Shown here: one piece after another, positions 15,894-25,171 of the stretch
Layout of the letters: every line of letters starts with the position of its first letter
Position numbering within the stretch: the first letter of the stretch is position 1
Position numbers and translations under genes: made by a program
Assembly (NCBI GenBank): GCA_028338895.1
Contig: JAOLAV010000005.1
Location: 1-48,677, forward strand
Length of the DNA stretch: 48,677 nucleotides
From: Fidelibacterota bacterium
GTDB taxonomy: Bacteria; Fidelibacterota; Marinisomatia; Marinisomatales; UBA1611
Direction: 5' to 3'
Notes under the pieces: generated by a model
Database searches by the model: none
What the model was told of the DNA's origin: nothing
What the model saw: only the letters and a program-made list of their open reading frames with translations

Positions 15894-17678
15894 ATGAAAA
15901 AATTGTTAAAAATTTCTTTTGCCTTCCTTTTTCTCACTCAGAGTGTTTTTTCACAGTCTGTAGAGGGAACTTGGAAAGCCGTATCTGCAATAGTTAGTTA
16001 CGACTATGTTGCTAGAGATGTATCAACTAGTCCAGACGATGAAACAAATACATCATTAACCACGACAATCTCATGGCCTAGCTCTGATCAACCTTTAGTA
16101 ACTTTTCCAACCAAAACTTTTGAGGTTGGTGAATTAATTACTACTCAATTAGTACCTCTTGTGAATCCAACTTTACTACAAATGTTAGGTATCGATATTA
16201 ATGTAGATTTCAATGACGATGGTAATTTTACAATTATTGATGGTAGTACATACCCAACAACAGAAGAACAGAATTGTTCAACATATGCAGTAGTACCAAA
16301 TGTTGCCGAGAATGGTACCTGGGCATCAACAACTGGTTTTGATCATCCCGATGATCTAACCAAACATTCTATGGGATGGGGTATTACACAGTCTGAGGTC
16401 TTTGCTCAGTTTAGCCCAGCAGACCTTGTGAATGGAACTCTTGGAGTCGATTATGGTCCTGGTACTGATATGCCAAACTGGGGTCAGATTACAATAGGCT
16501 ACAATGATGAAGCTCATACAACGCCTACTTCTTTAGCAACTTACTGGGAAGCAACAGATGGTTCCGCAAGTGGACTGGGTGTTGATGATGATGGTCTTTT
16601 AAATTCATTCCTAGGTGTTCCTATTGCTCCAGCAGATACCGTGACTATTCATAATGTAGAAGCATTGTTATACGCCACCGCTCCAGAATATTGGGCTTCT
16701 CTAGGATGGACAGATGGTGGATACGATCCAATAGCTTACCCAATGATTGGTGGACCAGGACAAACTATTGATATGGAAAACCCTCTTACTTACGAAACTG
16801 ATCCATTTACGGGAGAAATATCTCCTGCTGGAATAGTGGACGCTAACCATGTCTATTACTTTGACCCAGCCGGTCCTGATGGAGGAGTTTTTAACGGAGA
16901 TGAACCATTCTCTTCAACAGGTCATTTTTTAACTTCCAATTTCGCAGAAGCTTCACAAATATTTGCAGGAGTATTTGATGCTGTATATGCAGCAACAAGT
17001 GACCTTCAAACTGCGGCGACAGCGGCAGCAGATAGTGTGGCTGTTCTTTACGTCGGTGCTGATACATCAGCGAATCTCGCGGCTATTGTAGGAGAAGACT
17101 TATACGGACAGTTCGTGGAGTGCTTTGGAACTACTGGAGACGCAGATTTATGTAACGCTGTTTTTGCACAAGGTCCAAACAGTACTCTAACTCTTGTTGA
17201 TTATACATGCCAAGGTGATTGTGGAGTCGACGACTCAGGTTGGGATGTTGACTTGTCACACCCTGATTCTGCTGCTTATGGTGGAAGATTAGTCTTAGAA
17301 GTTGATAACGTCTGCATTAGAGATATTACAACTCAAACGGTTGCTGTAAATTGGGCAAATACTCAATTTGTTAATGTCGATGAAGACGCTCCAGTTTCTT
17401 CAGAGTTTAAATTACATGGTAATTATCCAAACCCTTTTAACCCATCAACCAAAATTAAGTTCTCAACAGAAATGCTTTCTAATGTAAGCATAAACGTATA
17501 CTCTCTCATTGGAGAAAAAGTATATTCTGTTGATCAAGGCGCAATGAGTGCTGGTACTTATGATATTTCTTGGTATGGTGTTGATAATGCCGGAAATAAA
17601 GTTTCATCAGGTGTTTACTTTTATGAAGTCCGATCTAATGATCGTATTGCTCGAGGTAAAATGCTGTTAATGAAGTAA
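15894..17678 (+). CDS. Secreted protein with C-terminal sorting/FlgD-like domain
   Basis: 594 residues. A Sec signal peptide is clear (basic 'MKKLLK', hydrophobic core, cut after 'SVFSQ', about residue 21). The last 90 residues form an immunoglobulin-like module with 'HGNYPNPFNPSTKIKF', '...SGVYFYEV' and a basic end 'RIARGKMLLMK'. This is the form used for type IX secretion or surface display in the FCB group and abundant in Marinimicrobia. The body, about residues 22-500, is acidic and rich in Ala, Asp and Thr, contains a few Cys ('CQGDCG'), and matches no family I know. A strong GGAG ribosome site precedes ATG 15894. It lies just upstream of a TonB receptor, separated by a terminator-like hairpin, so it may be a surface partner of that receptor (inference). 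Confidence 0.8.
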   Translation: MKKLLKISFAFLFLTQSVFSQSVEGTWKAVSAIVSYDYVARDVSTSPDDETNTSLTTTISWPSSDQPLVTFPTKTFEVGELITTQLVPLVNPTLLQMLGIDINVDFNDDGNFTIIDGSTYPTTEEQNCSTYAVVPNVAENGTWASTTGFDHPDDLTKHSMGWGITQSEVFAQFSPADLVNGTLGVDYGPGTDMPNWGQITIGYNDEAHTTPTSLATYWEATDGSASGLGVDDDGLLNSFLGVPIAPADTVTIHNVEALLYATAPEYWASLGWTDGGYDPIAYPMIGGPGQTIDMENPLTYETDPFTGEISPAGIVDANHVYYFDPAGPDGGVFNGDEPFSSTGHFLTSNFAEASQIFAGVFDAVYAATSDLQTAATAAADSVAVLYVGADTSANLAAIVGEDLYGQFVECFGTTGDADLCNAVFAQGPNSTLTLVDYTCQGDCGVDDSGWDVDLSHPDSAAYGGRLVLEVDNVCIRDITTQTVAVNWANTQFVNVDEDAPVSSEFKLHGNYPNPFNPSTKIKFSTEMLSNVSINVYSLIGEKVYSVDQGAMSAGTYDISWYGVDNAGNKVSSGVYFYEVRSNDRIARGKMLLMK

Positions 17679-17697
17679 TTTTTTTTATTTCAACCTT

Positions 17698-17733
17698 AAA
17701 TAAAAGCCTTACAATCGTAGGGCTTTTATTTTA
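17698..17733 (+). terminator. Rho-independent terminator or attenuator between secreted protein and TonB receptor
   Basis: An 11-bp perfect stem, AAATAAAAGCC (17698-17708) with GGCTTTTATTT (17721-17731), and a 12-base loop, followed by further T/A bases. It begins 19 bp after the secreted-protein stop and ends only about 14 bp before the receptor ATG, leaving no room for a promoter after it. It could therefore act as a partial terminator that lowers receptor expression relative to the secreted protein. Confidence 0.75.
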
Positions 17734-17746
17734 TAAAAATGACCCT

Positions 17747-20700
17747 ATGATAAAATATTTTTCAATCCTTTTTTTACTAAGCAATCTAATTTTGGGTAAT
17801 AACTTTAAAATTTCAGGCAAGGTTGTTGATTCCACAAATAAAAAACCTCTTATCGGTGCCAATGTTATTATAGAAAACTCGTCTCAGGGAGCCGCTACAG
17901 ATATCAATGGTGATTTTGTTATCAAAAACATTGGACAAAAAACCTGTAAAATAAAAGTTCAATATATTGGGTATAAAACTTTTAGTGATAAAGTGACTAT
18001 TCCCAATGATGGAAATAAAATTTTGAATATCTCATTGGAGCCCGAAGTTCTTGAACTTGAAACTTATATTGTTACAGCCTCAAGAAGAAGAGAAAGGATT
18101 GAAGACGCACCAGCAGCAATTTCAGTAATAACAAAAAGTGAGATACGAAGGCAGAGTAATACCAACCTTGGCGATTATATAAAAGGTACAAAAGGAATTG
18201 ATTTTACTCAATCGGGTATAGACAGTTACAATATCACAGCTCGAGGGTTTAATTCCTCCTTTAGCTCAAGAATGCTTACGCTTACAGATGGTCGCATGGC
18301 GAATGTACCATCTTTAAGACTTACCGCTTATAATGTGATACCAGTTTCATTTGAAGATGTCGAACAAATTGAAGTTGTCCTCGGACCAGCGTCCGCTCTT
18401 TATGGACCAAATGCCCACAGTGGAATATTAAATATTGTTACGAGTTCACCGTTACGATCTCAAGGAACGACCTTCAATATTCAAGGTGGGTTACTCGATC
18501 AAGAGAATACTAGTCTATTAAAAAAACTAACTTTTAGAACTGCGCATAAGTTTAAAAACTTCGGATTTAAAGTCTCCGGGGTAGCACTTTCAGGTCAGGA
18601 CTGGACTCACTATAATATAGATGAATTCGAAGGTCATGACCCCGTCTTTATTGGACGTCCAAATTTGATCCATAATCGAATTGAAGATGGAGGAAATCCC
18701 GCCGAAGCAGATAGCCCAATATTTACGAGCGAGATGATTGAACATGTGGATGGCGCCGACGAGAGTTGGGTTGGGAAATATTGGGGTGATAAAATTTCGA
18801 CTAATGGAGAGAGTGGGTCACCTAAGATTACCCAAGATATGATTGATGATGCATCAGGCACTTCTTTTAACCGTTTCACCTTAGACAATGGTACCGTATT
18901 ATGGTTTGTCACTCAAGATCGTTTAGGCCATTTCTATGCAGATGGGATTGATAATGATGGTAATGGTGCGATTGATGAAAGAATTGATTTAGGTATTGAT
19001 GATCAAACTGAAAAATGGACTGATGGTATTGACAATGATGGCGATGGCTTAATTGATGAGGCTGATGAAATCGGTACCTCTTGGCTTGACCGTTTCGAAA
19101 GTAGCGCCTTAGGTGGTGTAAATATTAATGACAATGACCATAAGTCAGGATTTGGTGATTATACATATGATTCTCAGGGTAATATTGTTTTTGATACCAA
19201 CGAGAATGGCATTTTCAACGATGACCTTGGTACAAATGGACTCGACGATGATGGAGACTGGGGGCTTTATATTGACTCTCAAAATAATCCTTTTGGTATT
19301 CCAGAAGAATTGTTTGTTGACTTAAATAGCAGCGGTGAATTTGAAGAAGATGCTCGAGAAAGCTTTTTTGATGGTAACAATAATGGTTTTTGGGATAGTG
19401 CTGAACCTTTTGATGATTTGAATGGAAACAATACGTGGGACGAGGGAGAGTCATTCACAGATTTAAATGGAAATGGTACTTGGAATCAAGCTGAAATCTT
19501 ATTGGACTGGGGAATTGACAATGTTGATGGTACCGGAGATTACGGAGAAGGTAATGGCGTATGGGATGGAGAATCATTCACCGATTTAAATGGAAATGAT
19601 ATTTGGGAACAATTCACTTTTAACGACCTCGATGGGGATGGACTCCCAAGCCCAAATGAAGTCGGAGTTGATGAACTTGATGAAAAAGATTTTTCTGTCA
19701 ATTATGGAGGTCTTCCCAATAAATATAAAGATGCTAATGATGATGGTATTAATGATTATCCTGAGTTTAATGTTCGGAACCTTCGATACGATTTACGTCT
19801 GGATTGGGAGCCGAATGATGACGCAAGCATTGTTCTTTCGCATGGATATGCATGGGCCAGAAATATAAATATTACTGGTATTGCTCGTTACATCGCAGAT
19901 GGTTGGGTGTACAGATATTACCAAGCACGGGCACGTTATAAGAACTTATTTTTTCAGACCTATTTAAATAGTAGTTACTCTGGTAGCTCAAATAACCCTA
20001 CCCGAAACTTAGCAACAGGAAGCATTATTTATGATCGATCGAAAAAGTTCAGTGCACAATTACAACAAGTAAATAGCTTTTTAGATGAAAAAATTCGTTT
20101 TGTTTGGGGAATTGATTATTTCTTGACCTTACCAGACACTAGGGGTTCTATTTTATCCGATAAAAATCTTAATGATCGTATCGATAATAATAGCAATGGT
20201 GAGGCCGGCTCTCCTTATATTTTTGATGATAAGAATGATAATACATGGTATGACAATGGCGAGCGATATACCAGGTGGAAAACAAGTGATGGAACCCCTT
20301 CTGGTACTCTTTCTGATTCTACAGATAATGTTTTGAGTGCAATAGCTGACGGCCTTGATAATGATGGGGATAGTGATGACTACGAAGATCTAAATAGTAA
20401 TGGTATCCCTGATTATGTTGATGCCAACAACAACTCAACATATGACTCCGGTGATTTATTAGAGCCAGGAGTTAAATGGTTAGGGGGGGCAAGATTTCTG
20501 GTTTATGCTGATGGCCTTGATAATAATGGAGATGGTCAGACGGATGAAAATATTGATGAAGGTATTGACGAAGCCTCTGAAGATAATAGATATACTGTCA
20601 ATGAACTTGGCGGCTATTACCAAATGAATTGGAAAATAAATCCAAAGTGGGAAATAATACAAGCTACCAGGCTAGATATCCATGATAGGCTAACAGACTT

Positions 20701-21874
20701 AGTTAACTTTAACAATCAGGCGTTTGGTTCTGGATATAGCCCTTTAAATTGGGACTTCAATTCAAAAGAATCATCGGGTCTACAGATATCTCCAAAAGTT
20801 GGATTAGTATATAGACCCAAAGAAAATCAAAACTTTAGATTAACTTGGGCAAAAGCTTTTAATACACCAACAAATCAAGCGTTATTTCTGGATATTTTTG
20901 TAACGCGTGTCTCTATTTTTAAGGTCTATGCGCGAGGAGCAGATGGTGGCTATGTATTCCCGAGAGACTCCCTCCAAAACCCCTATTACTATAGCACTAA
21001 AGAATTTAATTATCAGCCAGTGAACCTTGATGAAAGTATCTATTTTTATCCTTCTACTGATCCCAGAATTGATGGGTATTACAGTAAAAATGTTAATGAC
21101 CTCCCAGAGGTTTCAGCGGAAGTTATAAAATCATGGGAGTTTGGATATAAAGGTCGAATAACCCCTTTGCTCTATGGTACTCTCGATGTTTACACAAGTC
21201 ATTACTCTAGCTTTATTAGTCCTGTAACCTTTATAACACCAATTGTGGTTGAAAAAGATGTTTTAGAGACAGACTATAATAATGATGGAATTATTAATAC
21301 TATTGATGATTTAGAGAATGATGTGATCAATGATTTAGAAGACTACGATGAATCGTTCGAAAATTGGAGAGACGGTATTCAAGGTGTCACAGCTATGGAT
21401 ACTACCCCTGGTTATGCTCCTCCTGTTGTCGTAGGCTACATTAATTATGGTGAGGTTGACATGTGGGGCTTCGATGGAAGTTTAACCTATATATTCCATC
21501 CTGAGTGGACAATGGATCTAAATTATTCATATTTAGGAATGACTGAGTTTTTTAACCCCGTGACGAAAAACAAAGACCCAATTAATGCGCCGAGACATAA
21601 AGCTGGTTTAAAAGTAAACTATAAACCAAGAAAATGGCCTCTCACCTACTCCTTAAATACAAGGTATGTAGATGGATATCAATGGTCATCAGGAATATAT
21701 TTTGGAGATATTAAACCTTATTTTATTTTTGATTTACATCTCGGATATGAATTTAATAAAAATTTAAAAGTTAATTTCACCGTAAATAATCTTCTCAACC
21801 ACTACCATACTGAGATTGTTGGTGGCCCAAGCTTAGGTCGAGTTTCATTAATTCGTTTACAAACCAATTTTTAA
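17747..21874 (+). CDS. TonB-dependent outer membrane receptor with Asp-rich calcium-type repeats
   Basis: 1375 residues, much longer than a typical receptor (700-1000). In order: signal peptide (1-17), carboxypeptidase regulatory-like domain (about 20-110; 'GKVVDSTNKKPLIGANV'), TonB plug (about 120-225; 'IEDAPAAISVITKSEI', 'RGFNSS', 'VEVVLGPASALYG'-like with Ile for Val), then a beta-barrel ending 'VSLIRLQTNF' with a terminal Phe. Segments at about residues 398-670, 800-950 and 1170-1205 are packed with D-x-D/N-x-D/N-G loops ('DGIDNDGDGLIDE', 'DLNGNGTW', 'DGLDNNGDGQTDE'), resembling thrombospondin type 3/EF-hand calcium loops. In a receptor these most likely lie in extracellular loops. The ligand is unknown. 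The gene ends in a strong terminator. Confidence 0.9.
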   Translation: MIKYFSILFLLSNLILGNNFKISGKVVDSTNKKPLIGANVIIENSSQGAATDINGDFVIKNIGQKTCKIKVQYIGYKTFSDKVTIPNDGNKILNISLEPEVLELETYIVTASRRRERIEDAPAAISVITKSEIRRQSNTNLGDYIKGTKGIDFTQSGIDSYNITARGFNSSFSSRMLTLTDGRMANVPSLRLTAYNVIPVSFEDVEQIEVVLGPASALYGPNAHSGILNIVTSSPLRSQGTTFNIQGGLLDQENTSLLKKLTFRTAHKFKNFGFKVSGVALSGQDWTHYNIDEFEGHDPVFIGRPNLIHNRIEDGGNPAEADSPIFTSEMIEHVDGADESWVGKYWGDKISTNGESGSPKITQDMIDDASGTSFNRFTLDNGTVLWFVTQDRLGHFYADGIDNDGNGAIDERIDLGIDDQTEKWTDGIDNDGDGLIDEADEIGTSWLDRFESSALGGVNINDNDHKSGFGDYTYDSQGNIVFDTNENGIFNDDLGTNGLDDDGDWGLYIDSQNNPFGIPEELFVDLNSSGEFEEDARESFFDGNNNGFWDSAEPFDDLNGNNTWDEGESFTDLNGNGTWNQAEILLDWGIDNVDGTGDYGEGNGVWDGESFTDLNGNDIWEQFTFNDLDGDGLPSPNEVGVDELDEKDFSVNYGGLPNKYKDANDDGINDYPEFNVRNLRYDLRLDWEPNDDASIVLSHGYAWARNINITGIARYIADGWVYRYYQARARYKNLFFQTYLNSSYSGSSNNPTRNLATGSIIYDRSKKFSAQLQQVNSFLDEKIRFVWGIDYFLTLPDTRGSILSDKNLNDRIDNNSNGEAGSPYIFDDKNDNTWYDNGERYTRWKTSDGTPSGTLSDSTDNVLSAIADGLDNDGDSDDYEDLNSNGIPDYVDANNNSTYDSGDLLEPGVKWLGGARFLVYADGLDNNGDGQTDENIDEGIDEASEDNRYTVNELGGYYQMNWKINPKWEIIQATRLDIHDRLTDLVNFNNQAFGSGYSPLNWDFNSKESSGLQISPKVGLVYRPKENQNFRLTWAKAFNTPTNQALFLDIFVTRVSIFKVYARGADGGYVFPRDSLQNPYYYSTKEFNYQPVNLDESIYFYPSTDPRIDGYYSKNVNDLPEVSAEVIKSWEFGYKGRITPLLYGTLDVYTSHYSSFISPVTFITPIVVEKDVLETDYNNDGIINTIDDLENDVINDLEDYDESFENWRDGIQGVTAMDTTPGYAPPVVVGYINYGEVDMWGFDGSLTYIFHPEWTMDLNYSYLGMTEFFNPVTKNKDPINAPRHKAGLKVNYKPRKWPLTYSLNTRYVDGYQWSSGIYFGDIKPYFIFDLHLGYEFNKNLKVNFTVNNLLNHYHTEIVGGPSLGRVSLIRLQTNF
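19448..19612 (+). repeat. Internal direct repeat within the receptor gene
   Basis: Two copies of a segment of about 42 bp, 19448-19489 and 19571-19612, offset by 123 bp (41 codons). Both encode E-S-F-T-D-L-N-G-N-x-x-W followed by a Gln. The nucleotides are nearly identical, including the shared core ATTTAAATGGAAATG, so the calcium-type repeats are probably expanding by recent tandem duplication. Confidence 0.7.
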
Positions 21875-21891
21875 ATTATAACTACTTAGAC

Positions 21892-21936
21892 AAGAGATCT
21901 CTGCTCAGATCTAAAAATCAGAGATCTCTTCTTTTC
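21892..21936 (+). terminator. Rho-independent terminator after the TonB receptor
   Basis: AAGAGATCTCTG (21892-21903) pairs over 12 bp with CAGAGATCTCTT (21919-21930) around a 15-base loop, followed by CTTTTC. The stem starts 18 bp after the receptor stop. It separates the receptor from the acyl-CoA operon. Confidence 0.8.
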
Positions 21937-22023
21937 ATATTTTACTCTTCTTTATTTATCTACTATAGCTTTAAAATATAGTACTCTAAATAAATTAATT
22001 CTGAAATGACTAGAACATAAAAT

Positions 22024-24153
22024 ATGGCTTTTAAATATCAAAAAAATGAAGATCAAATTGTTACCTTAACAATGGATATGGCAAATAGATCTGTGAATGT
22101 GATTAACAAAGAATATCTATTCTCACTTCAAAGAAATATAAAAAAGATCGAAAACGAAAAAGATTTAAAGGGTGTAATCATTACATCTTCAAAAGCCTCT
22201 TTTTTAGCTGGTGCGGATCTAGAACTCATTTTTAAGCAAGAAGACTCGCAAGAGTGTTTTCAATTGGTCGAAGAGAATAAAGCCGTTATGCGCAGACTCG
22301 AGAAGTTAAGCATTCCTGTCGTTGCTATCATTAACGGGAGCTGTTTGGGTGGTGGTCTGGAATTTGCGTTATGTTGTAATTACCGAGTTACCTTAAACAA
22401 TCCAAAAATAAAATTTGGTTTTCCTGAAGTTACTTTTGGACTTCTTCCTGGCGGTGGTGGCTTAACTCGAGTACCTCGCATGATTGGGATTAAGGACTCT
22501 CTCCCACTATTTTTGCAAGGGAAACAATTTGATCCTTTAAAAGCTCTTGAGATCGGTTTAATAGATCAGATTGCAAATACAAATATTGAAATGTTCAAAA
22601 TTGCGGAAAAATGGATTTTAGAGAATCAATCTTCTAAGCAGCCATGGGATCTAGATGGATTTATCTTTCCAGGAGGTAATACTCAAAACCCAGAAATCAA
22701 TTCTTTCATGAAAGATACTTTAGCAAATACAATAAAAAAAACAGGAGGTAATTATCCGGCACCAGAAGCAATAATAAATGTAATGATTGAAGGTTCACAT
22801 CTAGATTTTGAAACTGCAAGTAAAATAGAGTCTCGTTATTTTGCATCTTTAGCAACCAATAGAACTTCTAAAAATATGATAAACACTTTTTGGTTTCAGA
22901 TGAATAAGATTAATGCGGGTACGAGTCGTCCTCTAAATGTAGAGCCGACCTCTTTATCTAAAATTGGAGTTTTAGGATCAGGACTCATGGGTCATGGGAT
23001 TGCATATGTCTCGGCATTGGCAGGAATGGATGTTGTCATGATCGACTCAAATCAGCAAAATGCAGAAATTGGTTTGTCTAAAATTCGAGATATTTTAGAA
23101 AAGAAAAGTAAAAACAGTAATTTCAATAAAAATCAAGTTGAAAAGACCCTCGCTAAGATAACAGCAACATCAAACTATAAAGATCTGAGCGGTTGTGAAT
23201 TGATTATTGAAGCGGTTTTTGAGGATCAAGATCTAAAAGGAAAAGTTACTAAAAAAGCGGAAAAAGAAATAAATGCTGATGGTTTCTTTGCATCGAATAC
23301 TTCAACAATTCCTATTTCAGAACTAGCCAAAAATTATTCAAGACCTAATAACTTTATTGGCTTACATTTTTTTTCACCAGTTCACAAAATGAAACTTGTT
23401 GAAATTATCAAAGGAAAAAAAACGAGTCCGGAAACTTTAGCAAAAGCTTTTGACTATGTTTTGCAAATTAATAAAATCCCAATCGTCGTCAATGATAGTA
23501 GGGGATTCTATACCACTAGAGTCTTTGAACGGTATACCTGCGAAGGTATGGCTCTTCTAGAAGAAGGCGTTTCGGCTCAGGACATTGAAAGTGCTGGAAG
23601 AAAAGCAGGCTATCCTATCGGGCCACTTGCAATACTAGATGAAATTAATATTTCCCTTGCGGCTCATATCAGGACTCAAAATAAAAAGAGGCAACCATCA
23701 AATAAAGAAGATTTATCCGTTGAGCCATGGGATAGAGTCATGAAATTTATGGTTTCAGATATAAAGCGGACTGGTAGATCTAATTCTGGTGGTTTTTATG
23801 AATATCCGAAAAATAAGAAAAAATATTTATGGCCTCAATTAACAGAACATTTTCCTTTAAGTAAAAATAAAATAAGTGAAATAGATATTATTGATCGTTA
23901 TTACTTTTCTCAGGCGATTGAAAGTATTCTTTGTTACGAAGAAAATGTTATCACTGCAGTTGCCGATGCTAATGTTGGAAGTATCTTAGGATGGGGCTTT
24001 CCTTCTTTTAAAGGTGGTACTTTACAATTTGTAAATGACTATGGTTTGGAACAGTTTAAAAATCGAGCTGAAGAGCTTTCAAAAAGATATGGGAAACGAT
24101 TTACACCTCCAAAAATTTTAATTAAAATGATTCAAGAACAGACTATTTTTTAA
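22024..24153 (+). CDS. fadB: Enoyl-CoA hydratase / 3-hydroxyacyl-CoA dehydrogenase fusion (FadB/FadJ type)
   Basis: A bifunctional beta-oxidation enzyme of 709 residues, normal for FadB/FadJ. The N-terminal crotonase half has the oxyanion-hole motif 'SFLAGADLELI' and both catalytic glutamates, in 'GGGLEFALCCNYRV' and 'GFPEVTFGLLPGGGG'. The C-terminal half has the NAD site 'GVLGSGLMGHGIAYVSALAG' and the catalytic His in 'FIGLHFFSPVHKMKLVEIIKG'. It is the first gene of a plus-strand operon running to 29409, with spacings of 3-29 bp. No thiolase (FadA) follows; instead AtuA and a second hydratase do, suggesting a role in branched-chain or terpenoid acyl-CoA breakdown as much as straight fatty acids (inference). 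Confidence 0.93.
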   Translation: MAFKYQKNEDQIVTLTMDMANRSVNVINKEYLFSLQRNIKKIENEKDLKGVIITSSKASFLAGADLELIFKQEDSQECFQLVEENKAVMRRLEKLSIPVVAIINGSCLGGGLEFALCCNYRVTLNNPKIKFGFPEVTFGLLPGGGGLTRVPRMIGIKDSLPLFLQGKQFDPLKALEIGLIDQIANTNIEMFKIAEKWILENQSSKQPWDLDGFIFPGGNTQNPEINSFMKDTLANTIKKTGGNYPAPEAIINVMIEGSHLDFETASKIESRYFASLATNRTSKNMINTFWFQMNKINAGTSRPLNVEPTSLSKIGVLGSGLMGHGIAYVSALAGMDVVMIDSNQQNAEIGLSKIRDILEKKSKNSNFNKNQVEKTLAKITATSNYKDLSGCELIIEAVFEDQDLKGKVTKKAEKEINADGFFASNTSTIPISELAKNYSRPNNFIGLHFFSPVHKMKLVEIIKGKKTSPETLAKAFDYVLQINKIPIVVNDSRGFYTTRVFERYTCEGMALLEEGVSAQDIESAGRKAGYPIGPLAILDEINISLAAHIRTQNKKRQPSNKEDLSVEPWDRVMKFMVSDIKRTGRSNSGGFYEYPKNKKKYLWPQLTEHFPLSKNKISEIDIIDRYYFSQAIESILCYEENVITAVADANVGSILGWGFPSFKGGTLQFVNDYGLEQFKNRAEELSKRYGKRFTPPKILIKMIQEQTIF

Positions 24154-24164
24154 GAAGCAATATT

Positions 24165-25166
24165 ATGAAAACAAAACTAACTGAACATACGGGTGTAGAA
24201 TATCCAATCATTTGTGGAGCAATGTACCCTTGCTCTAACCCTGAACTAGTTGCTGCAGCTGCAGAAGGTGGCGGTATGGCTATAATGCAACCCGTCTCAC
24301 TAACATATGTGCATGGATGGGATTTGAAGGATGGTATTCGATATATAAAGTCAAAAACATCCAAACCTTTTGGTTTTAATGCTTTAATTGAAAAAGGCAG
24401 TAAGAAATATATGAATCGTATGTCTTCTTGGATCGATATTGCACTTGAAGAAGGTATTCGATTCTTTGTTACTTCTCTTGGCAAACCGGATTGGGTTTGT
24501 GAACGAGTTCATCAAGTAGGAGGACGTGTTTATCATGACGTTACAAACAAACAATGGGCTCGAAAAGGTATCGATGCAGGAATAGATGGTTTAATTTGCG
24601 TCAATAATCGTGCAGGTGGACATCTAGGCCCTTCATCAATGGAAAATTTGTTTGAAGAACTTTCAGGACTTGGTAAACCATTGGTTTGTGCTGGAGGTAT
24701 TGGTAGTAGAATAGAATTAAACAAAGCCATGAACTTGGGTTACGATGGCGTTCAAATGGGAACACGATTTATAGCAACAAATGAATGCAACACACCTGAA
24801 GACTGGAAAGGAGCAATAATTAAAGCTTCTGAAAATGATATTGTGACAACAAAACGTTTTTCAGGAGTTCCGGTATCGGTTATAAAGTCGGATAATTTCA
24901 AGTCAGACAATAATTGGATTATCCGAACACTTTTAAAGAGCCCTTTCAAACATACAACACGAACATTGTTAAATATTGAATCTATTTTATATTTAAAATA
25001 CCTTTCTAAGCAAAAATCATCTGGGAATAAAAATAATAAAAAACAATTTTACTCAGCGGGAAAAAGTGTTGAGACCATCAAGGGTATAGATTCTGCGAGT
25101 ATTTTAATGAGAACATTAGGTGAATCATTGAAAAATATGGATAGAACTATTATCCACAAGGATTAA
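24165..25166 (+). CDS. Nitronate monooxygenase-like (NPD family) FMN protein
   Basis: 333 residues of the 2-nitropropane dioxygenase/nitronate monooxygenase TIM-barrel family. The start 'TEHTGVEYPIICGAMYPCSNPELVAAAAEGG' (shown here in family form across residues 6-36) and the FMN-site motifs 'NNRAGGHLG' and 'VCAGGIGSRIELNKAMNLGYDGVQMGTRF' (residues about 165-205) fit well. Members in acyl-CoA operons are often wrongly named; some relatives are enoyl reductases (FabK type) and others of unknown function. Lying between fadB and atuA suggests a flavin enzyme acting on an acyl-CoA intermediate, but no substrate can be read from sequence. Confidence 0.8.
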   Translation: MKTKLTEHTGVEYPIICGAMYPCSNPELVAAAAEGGGMAIMQPVSLTYVHGWDLKDGIRYIKSKTSKPFGFNALIEKGSKKYMNRMSSWIDIALEEGIRFFVTSLGKPDWVCERVHQVGGRVYHDVTNKQWARKGIDAGIDGLICVNNRAGGHLGPSSMENLFEELSGLGKPLVCAGGIGSRIELNKAMNLGYDGVQMGTRFIATNECNTPEDWKGAIIKASENDIVTTKRFSGVPVSVIKSDNFKSDNNWIIRTLLKSPFKHTTRTLLNIESILYLKYLSKQKSSGNKNNKKQFYSAGKSVETIKGIDSASILMRTLGESLKNMDRTIIHKD

Positions 25167-25171
25167 AGACT

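Noticed and set aside
18930-21370. The Asp-rich repetitive DNA as a CRISPR or non-coding repeat array
   Set aside because: The repeats are in frame, irregular in length and encode calcium-type loops within an uninterrupted receptor gene; there are no constant-length spacers.
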